Positions 1 to 5,592 of a stretch of 5,592 nt of DNA are shown piece after piece (the first letter of the stretch is position 1; every line of letters begins with the position of its first letter). The DNA is from an uncultured Thermoleophilia bacterium. Its GTDB lineage: Bacteria > Actinomycetota > Thermoleophilia > UBA2241. Below the pieces are notes generated by a model, which was not told the DNA's origin, did not search any database, and saw only the letters and a program-made list of their open reading frames with translations. Both the position numbers and the translations under genes were made by a program. Location of the stretch: assembly GCA_903921965.1 (NCBI GenBank), contig CAIXSE010000376.1:1-5592 (forward strand), given 5' to 3'.

Positions 1-20
1 GGCTGTGATAGGTTGGCCGC

Positions 21-2780
21 ATGTGCGGCATCTTCGGTTTCGCCGGCCCGCCCGACCGGCAGCTCCTGGGACGGATGGCGGCGGCGCTCGTGCACCGCGG
101 TCCGGACGACGCCGGGTCGTTCGAGGCGCCTGCCGTCAGCCTCGGTCACCGGCGCCTCAGCATCATCGACCGCGAGGGCGGCCATCAGCCGGTGGCGAAC
201 GAGGACGAGTCCGTCTGGCTCGTCTACAACGGCGAGGTCTACAACTACCGCGAGCTGCGCGCCGAGCTCGAGGCGGCCGGCCACCTCTTCCGCACCCACT
301 GCGACAGCGAGGTCATCGTCCACGCCTACGAGGAGTGGGGCCCCGGGTGTGCCGCGCGCTTCAACGGCATGTGGGGCTTCGCCGCGGCCGACTTCCGCGG
401 CGCGGCCGCCGACGGCAGCGGCGGCAGGCTCGTCCTGAACCGCGACCACTTCGGCATCAAGCCGCTGTTCTACGCGCGCTCGCCGCAGACGGGCCGGCTC
501 CTCTTCGCCAGCGAGATCAAGGCGCTGCTGCAGGACCCCGAGCTGGTGGCCGAGCCGGACGAGCAGCTGCTGTTCGAGTACCTGCGGCACGGCTTCCACG
601 ACCACCGCGCCGAGACGTTCTTCCGCGGCGTGTACCACGTGCCCGCGGCCACCTGGGTCGAGCTGCCGCTCGGCGGGCCGGCCGGCGGCGCAGGCGCCGG
701 CCCGCTCACCGCGCCGCTCCCGGCCACGGCCTACTGGACGCCGGAGCTGCGCGCCGACGCGAGCGCCGACCCGGCCGACTTCAGGCGCCGCTTCCGCGAG
801 AGCGTCGAGCGGCGCCTCGTCAGCGAGGTCCCCGTCGGCTCGTGCCTCTCCGGCGGGCTGGACTCCACCACGATCGTCAGCTTCATGAGCGAGCTGCTGC
901 AGGAGGACGTCCCCGACGCCGCTTCGCTGCGCGGCCAGCTCAAGACCTTCAGCGCGGTGTTCGACGGCGACCCCATCGACGAGCGCGAGTACATCGAGAC
1001 GGCGGTGGAGAGTACGGGCGCCGACACGACCTACACGAATCCGACGTCGCACGAGTTCATCGGCGAGCTGCGCGAGTTCATCTGGCACCAGGAGGAACCG
1101 ATCGTCAGCACCGGGCCGTATGCGCAGTGGTGCGTCATGCGCAGCGCCCGCGAGCAGGTGACCGTCCTCCTGGACGGGCAGGGCGGCGACGAGCTGCTGG
1201 CCGGCTACGTGCCGTACCAGCTCGTGTACCTGCGGCAGCTCCGGCGCGAGGCCGCCTACGGCAAGCTGCGCGACGAGGCCATGGACTCGCGCGACGTGCT
1301 CTGGCCGCTGGCGAAGCGCCGCATCGGCCAGCGCCGCAAGCGCCTGCCGGTGAGCCGCCTGCTGCGCAGCTCGTTCCGGGCGCGCGTCAGCGACCCGGGG
1401 TACGGGCGCTCCCAGGACGACCTCAAGGAGCGCCTGCTCCAGGACCTGCTCACGTACAGCCTCCCGTGCCTCTTGCGCTACGAGGACCGCAACTCCATGG
1501 CGTTCAGCATCGAGAGCCGGGTCCCGTACCTCGACCAGGAGCTCGTCGACCACATCCTCGGCCTCCCGGACGACGCCATCATCCGCGACGGATGGAGCCG
1601 CTGGATCCTGCGCGCGGCGCTCAAGGGCACGCTGCCCGAGAAGATCCGCCTGCGCCGCTGGACGGTCGGGTTCACGACGCCCGAGATGCGCTGGATCAAG
1701 GCGCGGCGGGCGGCGTTCACGAGCCTGTACCAGTCGCCGTCGTTCCAGGCGCGCCCGTACTGGGACGGCGCCGCGGTGGTGGCCGCGTTCCGCGCCTGCT
1801 GCCGCGGCGAGGTCGAGGAGAGCATGGTGTTCTGGCGCGCCGCCAACATCGAGCTCTGGCTGCGCGAGTTCGTCGACCGCAGCGTGGTGCTCGAAGACGC
1901 CGACGTCGAGGCGGCGCTGACGGCCCCGGCCGAGGTGGGGCCGCGCAGGCGCGGCTCGCTGGCCGAGGCCGGCGACGCGCGCGTGCCGGCGCTGCTCGAG
2001 GCCGCGGGCCCGCAGGGACCCGCCGCGGCTGCCGAGGCGCAGCGCCTCCTCGCCGGGTTCCCGCCGAACGAGGAGAAGCACCTGTTCGGCACGCTCGGCG
2101 GCTACGTGTGGGCGCGCCTCGCGCTGAAGACCGGGCTGGTGAAGCGCGGCGACGACCTCGACGACTTCCTGCGCCGCGAGGTGCTGCCCCACGTGCGTGC
2201 CGGCGACGTCGTCGTGATGGCCGAGAAGCCCATCGCCGCCAGCCAGGGGCGCAGCTACGCGCTCGACGAGATCAAGCCGACGGCGCTCGCGAAGCTGCTC
2301 AGCCGCTCTGTGACGAAGACCCCGCACGGCATCGGCCTCGGCATCCCCGAGACCATGCAGCTGGCCATCGACGAGGCCGGCGCTCCGCGCATCCTCGCCG
2401 CCGCGGCCGCGTCGGCCGCCGGCAAGGCCGTCGGCAAGCGCGGCCTCTTCTACCGCGTCGCCGGCGCGAACGTCGAGGCCATCGACGGCCCCACGTGGAA
2501 CACCCTGCCGCCGCACAACACCCACGCCAAGCTGGGTCCGAAGGACCCGGACGGCGTGGCCGGCCACCTCGCGGCGGTGCTCTCCAACGCCACCGGCGGG
2601 CGTGTCGACTTCGTCGTCATCGACGCCAACGACCTCACGGCGACCGTCCTCGGCGCCTCGCCCGGCGCCGACCGCGAGCTGGCGCGGACCCTCATGCGCG
2701 ACAACCCCCTGGGCCAGGGCCACGAGCAGACGCCGGTGTGCGTGCTGCGACGGCTCGGGCCGTTGCCGGCCGCCTGCTGA
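21..2780 (+). CDS. asnB: Asparagine synthetase (glutamine-hydrolysing) fused to a CofE-like gamma-glutamyl ligase domain
   Basis: Seen: 919 residues in two unrelated parts. Residues 1-~210 are a class II glutamine amidotransferase: MCGIFG start with catalytic Cys2, HRGPDD at 25-30, YNGEVYN at 69-75, CDSE at 94-97, RDHFGIKPLF at 141-150. Residues ~250-625 are the synthetase domain: pyrophosphate-binding loop SGGLDS at 277-282, GQGGDELLAGY at 386-396, RYEDRNSMAF at 486-495, ESRVPYLD at 498-505. Family knowledge: AsnB hydrolyses glutamine and passes ammonia to an aspartyl-AMP intermediate to make asparagine in the cytoplasm; relatives amidate other carboxylates. Typical AsnB proteins are about 550-650 residues, so the extra ~290 residues are odd. 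They comprise an Ala/Pro-rich linker (~626-680) and a CofE-like domain (~683-912). The start is fixed because Cys2 must become N-terminal; AGGT at 10-13 is a weak ribosome binding site. No frameshift or broken motif is evident. The true substrate may not be aspartate. An upstream operon partner would lie outside the window. Confidence 0.93.
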   Translation: MCGIFGFAGPPDRQLLGRMAAALVHRGPDDAGSFEAPAVSLGHRRLSIIDREGGHQPVANEDESVWLVYNGEVYNYRELRAELEAAGHLFRTHCDSEVIVHAYEEWGPGCAARFNGMWGFAAADFRGAAADGSGGRLVLNRDHFGIKPLFYARSPQTGRLLFASEIKALLQDPELVAEPDEQLLFEYLRHGFHDHRAETFFRGVYHVPAATWVELPLGGPAGGAGAGPLTAPLPATAYWTPELRADASADPADFRRRFRESVERRLVSEVPVGSCLSGGLDSTTIVSFMSELLQEDVPDAASLRGQLKTFSAVFDGDPIDEREYIETAVESTGADTTYTNPTSHEFIGELREFIWHQEEPIVSTGPYAQWCVMRSAREQVTVLLDGQGGDELLAGYVPYQLVYLRQLRREAAYGKLRDEAMDSRDVLWPLAKRRIGQRRKRLPVSRLLRSSFRARVSDPGYGRSQDDLKERLLQDLLTYSLPCLLRYEDRNSMAFSIESRVPYLDQELVDHILGLPDDAIIRDGWSRWILRAALKGTLPEKIRLRRWTVGFTTPEMRWIKARRAAFTSLYQSPSFQARPYWDGAAVVAAFRACCRGEVEESMVFWRAANIELWLREFVDRSVVLEDADVEAALTAPAEVGPRRRGSLAEAGDARVPALLEAAGPQGPAAAAEAQRLLAGFPPNEEKHLFGTLGGYVWARLALKTGLVKRGDDLDDFLRREVLPHVRAGDVVVMAEKPIAASQGRSYALDEIKPTALAKLLSRSVTKTPHGIGLGIPETMQLAIDEAGAPRILAAAAASAAGKAVGKRGLFYRVAGANVEAIDGPTWNTLPPHNTHAKLGPKDPDGVAGHLAAVLSNATGGRVDFVVIDANDLTATVLGASPGADRELARTLMRDNPLGQGHEQTPVCVLRRLGPLPAAC
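2067..2756 (+). other. C-terminal domain of the fusion: F420-0:gamma-glutamyl ligase (CofE)-like
   Basis: Seen, in fusion-protein numbering: RGDDLDDFL at 709-717, AGDVVVMAEKPIAASQGR at 727-744, GIGLGIPETMQ at 770-780, GLFYRVAG at 808-815, IDGP at 821-824, KDPDGVA at 841-847, VVIDANDL at 865-872, DNPLGQGHEQTP at 894-905. The early GDDL and GDVVV-x3-K-x6-GR pattern and the DPD-x-A segment match the general CofE pattern. The IDANDL and DNPLGQ-EQTP motifs match, from memory, a subgroup usually annotated F420-0:gamma-glutamyl ligase that occurs as a stand-alone protein, including in bacteria not known to make F420. Classical CofE uses GTP to add glutamate to F420-0 by amide bonds. Inference: the domain is a peptide or amide ligase of unknown substrate. 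Its distinctive motifs are intact, so it looks functional rather than decaying. Confidence 0.75.
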
Positions 2781-2813
2781 GTCTGTCTCGCGCCTGCGAC
2801 GCTCGCGCGGACG
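2781..2813. other. 33-bp convergent gap, no clear terminator
   Basis: This gap separates the stop codon of the asparagine synthetase fusion from the stop codon of the oppositely oriented DUF4143 ATPase gene. It contains only short GC-rich self-complementarity (GCGA/TCGC around a 3-base loop) and no T-run on either strand, so I do not call an intrinsic terminator. Transcripts from either side may run into the opposing gene unless Rho or another mechanism stops them. Confidence 0.5.
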
Positions 2814-4106
2814 TCAGGGCCTTGGGCTGTCCGGGCAATCGGCCGACTCGCCGGCCCCGGCGCCGAGCAGTGAGGCGAGCGGTACGGCGGCCAGGCTCGG
2901 GTCGAGCACGACGGCCTCGCTGCCGAGGTAGGCGACTACGCCGAGCTTGAAGCGCGGACCGAGGTCCTGGCGCAAGCTGCGCAGGCCGCGCAGGTCGCGA
3001 TTCTTCACCGAGGCAGCGCTCTTGATCTCGACGCCGACGACCTTGTCGCCGCGTTCGATCACAAGGTCGACCTCGGCGCCTCCTCCGGTGCGCCAGAAGT
3101 GATACCGGCTTTGACCCGAAAGGCCGTCCCACGCCATGAGGTCTGAGATGGCGAACGTCTCGAGCAGGGCACCCTCCTTTGCCGAGCTCGCCGCCGATCG
3201 CCAGTCGCTCAGATTGGCGGCCCACGCCACCGCTCCGCTGTCCACCGCGAAGACGCGGGGCGATTTGACCAGCCGTTTGCCCACGTTGACGTGATACGGC
3301 TGCAGCAGCCTGATCTGGTACGCGACCTGCAGCAGGGCGAGGTAGCGGTCGGTCGTCGAGTAGGAGAGGCCGGCGTCGGTGGCCAGGTCGCTCTTGTTGA
3401 GGAGGCCGCCGCTGCGCAGCAGCGCAAGGGTCATCAGGCGGCCGAACTCGGGCACCGAGGCGATCTCCGAGAGCTGCCGCAGGTCGCGCTCGAGGAAGGT
3501 CATGCGGTACGCGTCGTACCACGCGCGGCGACTCGGCAGGTCGAATCCCAGTGTGGCAGGCATGCTGCCGGAGAGCGCGAGCTCACGCGCGACATGGTCC
3601 GCGCTCGGCGCCGGCGCCGGAAGTGCCTGGAGGAAGTCCGCGGCGTTTGTGGCGGCGAATGCCTGGTCGACGGTCGCCGGTCGCGGCGCCCCCGTGATCT
3701 CCGACCATGAGAGCGGCAGCAGTTCGATATAGCCGGCTCGGCCGGCGAGAGACTCGCTCACGCTGCGCAGACGCAGCAGGTTCGCCGACCCGGTGAGCAG
3801 GAAGCGCCCGGGGCGTTGGTCGCGGTCCACAGACAGCTTGACTGCACGCAACAGGTCGGGGGCACGCTGTACTTCGTCGATCACGGTCAGTCCCTCGGCT
3901 CCGGCTACCAGGCCGTCCGGATCCGTGAGCGCGGCCGCGAGTGTGGCGGGCTCGTCGAGCGTCATGTAGGTGCCGCCCGTGCGGTCGAGCACTTGACGCG
4001 CGAGCGTGGACTTGCCGACCTGCCTGGCGCCCGTGACGACCACCACGCGCATGAAGCCGAGCTGCCACAATATGGTGTCGGCGGCGTGTCGAGCCAGTGT
4101 TTTCAT
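2814..4106 (-). CDS. AAA-type ATPase, DUF4143 / COG1373 family
   Basis: Seen, numbering from the chosen start (430 residues): Walker A GARQVGKST at 26-34, Walker B TVIDEVQR at 74-81, sensor-like LLTGSAN at 103-109, a probable winged helix at ~218-270 (NKSDLATDAGLSYSTTDRY region), then GGGAEVDLV ending at ~349 and GVEIKSA at 358-364. The E345, D347 and E360-x-K362 arrangement resembles a PD-(D/E)XK nuclease core. Family knowledge: these are widespread, sporadically distributed stand-alone proteins of about 380-450 residues with an AAA_14 domain and a DUF4143 domain; no reaction or partner is firmly established. Start choice: an upstream ATG at 4160 would add 18 residues, but that extension crosses the 4111-4141 inverted repeat and has no ribosome binding site. 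The ATG at 4106 gives the family-like MKTLARHAADTI start and is preceded by GGTGA at 4118-4122. The gene is solitary: convergent with the fusion gene and divergent from the exporter genes. Transfer as a single-gene module is possible but unproven. Confidence 0.88.
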   Translation of the reverse strand: MKTLARHAADTILWQLGFMRVVVVTGARQVGKSTLARQVLDRTGGTYMTLDEPATLAAALTDPDGLVAGAEGLTVIDEVQRAPDLLRAVKLSVDRDQRPGRFLLTGSANLLRLRSVSESLAGRAGYIELLPLSWSEITGAPRPATVDQAFAATNAADFLQALPAPAPSADHVARELALSGSMPATLGFDLPSRRAWYDAYRMTFLERDLRQLSEIASVPEFGRLMTLALLRSGGLLNKSDLATDAGLSYSTTDRYLALLQVAYQIRLLQPYHVNVGKRLVKSPRVFAVDSGAVAWAANLSDWRSAASSAKEGALLETFAISDLMAWDGLSGQSRYHFWRTGGGAEVDLVIERGDKVVGVEIKSAASVKNRDLRGLRSLRQDLGPRFKLGVVAYLGSEAVVLDPSLAAVPLASLLGAGAGESADCPDSPRP

Positions 4107-4110
4107 TACA

Positions 4111-4141
4111 TGCAATTTCACCACGGTCTGGTGAAATTGCA
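4111..4141. promoter_or_regulatory. Perfect 13-bp inverted repeat next to the DUF4143 ATPase start
   Basis: TGCAATTTCACCA at 4111-4123 is exactly repeated as its reverse complement, TGGTGAAATTGCA, at 4129-4141, with the 5-base spacer CGGTC. It ends 4 bases before the chosen ATPase start at 4106 and is strikingly AT-rich for this DNA. A 13-bp perfect dyad in a short intergenic region is unlikely by chance. Most likely it is an operator for a dimeric regulator, perhaps the ATPase itself through its winged helix. An RNA hairpin that hides GGTGA (4118-4122) is an alternative. The role is inferred; the repeat itself is directly visible. Confidence 0.75.
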
Positions 4142-4168
4142 AGATACCAGGAAGGCGCATCGAGGAGT

Positions 4169-4188
4169 CGGGTCACGCACATGACCCG
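4169..4188. promoter_or_regulatory. 7-bp inverted repeat, candidate operator of the exporter operon
   Basis: CGGGTCA at 4169-4175 and TGACCCG at 4182-4188 form a perfect 7-bp dyad with the 6-base spacer CGCACA. The right arm covers the candidate -35 element of the ABC exporter promoter, so a dimeric repressor bound here would block RNA polymerase. No regulator gene is in the window. A dyad of this length can arise by chance in GC-rich DNA, so confidence is moderate. Confidence 0.4.
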
Positions 4189-4209
4189 CGAACGTGCAGG
4201 GTGTATAAG
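4181..4209 (+). promoter_or_regulatory. Candidate sigma-70-type promoter for the ABC exporter operon
   Basis: ATGACC at 4181-4186 (4 of 6 matches to TTGACA) and TATAAG at 4204-4209 (5 of 6 matches to TATAAT) are separated by 17 bases, the optimal spacing. Transcription would begin near 4216 and leave a leader of roughly 27 bases before the GTG start at 4243. The -10 stands out because AT-rich hexamers are rare here. The assignment rests on consensus matching only. Confidence 0.45.
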
Positions 4210-4230
4210 GAAGGCTCACACGTCACGGCG

Positions 4231-4235
4231 GGAGG
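4231..4235 (+). promoter_or_regulatory. Strong Shine-Dalgarno site that sets the ABC ATPase start
   Basis: GGAGG lies 7 bases before the GTG at 4243, a near-ideal ribosome binding site. It favours that GTG over the in-frame GTG at 4201. The 4201 codon overlaps the candidate -10 element, and starting there would add 14 residues not expected in the family. Confidence 0.75.
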
Positions 4236-4242
4236 GGGCCGG

Positions 4243-5187
<945 letters not shown>

Positions 5188-5215
5188 TCCGCTGCACGCC
5201 GGACGGACGGCTGCC

Positions 5216-5592
5216 GTGAGACGCATCTTCGCCATCGCCCTCAAGGACCTGCGGAGCACGTACCGCAACGTCCCGGCGCTGGCGATGATGCTCGCCGCCC
5301 CGCTGGCGCTCTCGGCGCTGCTCGGCTTCGCCTTCGGCGGCGCGAGCGGCTTCTCGGTGGCGGCCACGAAGGTCGCCGTGGTGGACCTGGACACGCCGCC
5401 GGCCCAGGGCGCGCAGGCCCCCGCCGCCGGCGCCTCGGTCGTCGGCATCATGAAGAGCCCGGAGCTCGAGGACCTGCTGACGGTCACCGAGATGCGGTCC
5501 CCGCAGGCGGCCCGCACCAGCGTGGACGACGGCGAGGACGTCGTCGCCGTGATCATCCCGCACGACCTCAGCAGCGCGATCTACGGCACCGA
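5216..5592 (+). CDS. ABC-2 type exporter permease, N-terminal part (runs off the window)
   Basis: From the GTG at 5216 the frame stays open to the window edge (125 complete codons, partial gene). Seen: MRRIFAIALKDLRSTYRN start, the usual cytoplasmic lead-in of ABC-2 permeases, then a hydrophobic segment at ~20-41 (PALAMMLAAPLALSALLGF region) as the first membrane helix. A presumed extracytoplasmic domain follows, with KVAVVDLD at 52-59 and SVDDGEDVVAVIIPHDLS at ~101-118; the latter matches the ABC2_membrane_3-type pattern of a repeated index segment followed by a V-IP-x-D/F stretch. The remaining helices would lie beyond the window. The start is preceded by only a weak GGACGG (5205-5210). An ATG at 5184 overlapping the upstream stop is in another frame and ends at 5219, so it is not the start. 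It presumably forms the transmembrane pore with the ATPase encoded just upstream. Confidence 0.88.
   Translation, partial: MRRIFAIALKDLRSTYRNVPALAMMLAAPLALSALLGFAFGGASGFSVAATKVAVVDLDTPPAQGAQAPAAGASVVGIMKSPELEDLLTVTEMRSPQAARTSVDDGEDVVAVIIPHDLSSAIYGT

Noticed and set aside
674..704. 9-bp inverted repeat CGGGCCGGC / GCCGGCCCG with a 13-base spacer
   Set aside because: It lies in the Gly/Ala/Pro-rich interdomain linker of the synthetase and is explained by low-complexity GC-rich codons.
2788..2810. Possible bidirectional terminator between the convergent genes
   Set aside because: Only a 4-5 bp stem is possible and there is no T-run on either side.
5..2950. A 981-codon open frame on the + strand, largely coinciding with the asparagine synthetase gene
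   Set aside because: Its product is an Arg/Pro/Ala-rich out-of-frame reading, an artefact of high GC. The frame beginning at 21 has all the recognised motifs.
4107..4160. Upstream ATG at 4160 as start of the DUF4143 ATPase
   Set aside because: The extra 18 residues are encoded across the perfect dyad, no ribosome binding site precedes them, and family members normally begin close to the MKTLARHAADTI position.

Overview
The window is about 5.6 kb of very GC-rich DNA with G/C-ending codons. It has two likely GTG starts, tight gene packing, and AT-richer bases confined mostly to one intergenic patch. This fits a high-GC bacterium. An actinobacterial lineage (for example Coriobacteriia- or Thermoleophilia-like) is my best guess from composition and gene content, but nothing here fixes the taxon.

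Layout. (1) 21-2780 (+) encodes a 919-residue protein. Its first ~625 residues are a complete glutamine-hydrolysing asparagine synthetase (AsnB) and its last ~235 residues resemble the F420-0:gamma-glutamyl ligase (CofE) superfamily, joined by an Ala/Pro-rich linker. This fusion is the most unusual object in the window. (2) 2814-4106 (-) encodes a stand-alone AAA-type ATPase of the DUF4143 / COG1373 family with a PD-(D/E)XK-like C-terminus. It converges on the fusion gene across a 33-bp gap. (3) 4107-4242 is a divergent intergenic region. It holds a perfect 13-bp inverted repeat beside the ATPase start, a second 7-bp inverted repeat, a candidate promoter, and a strong ribosome binding site for the next gene. 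(4) 4243-5187 (+) is the ATPase subunit of an ABC-2 type exporter. (5) From 5216 to the window edge (+) is the start of its permease, cut off by the window end.

How the genes work together. The ABC ATPase and permease are evidently one operon and one exporter. The AsnB/CofE-like fusion and the DUF4143 ATPase show no clear functional link to the exporter. The fusion pairs an amide-forming amidotransferase with a predicted gamma-glutamyl-type peptide ligase. That suggests one polypeptide making an amidated peptide or solute, but the substrate cannot be read from the sequence. No tRNA, rRNA, CRISPR array, insertion sequence or convincing intrinsic terminator was seen.
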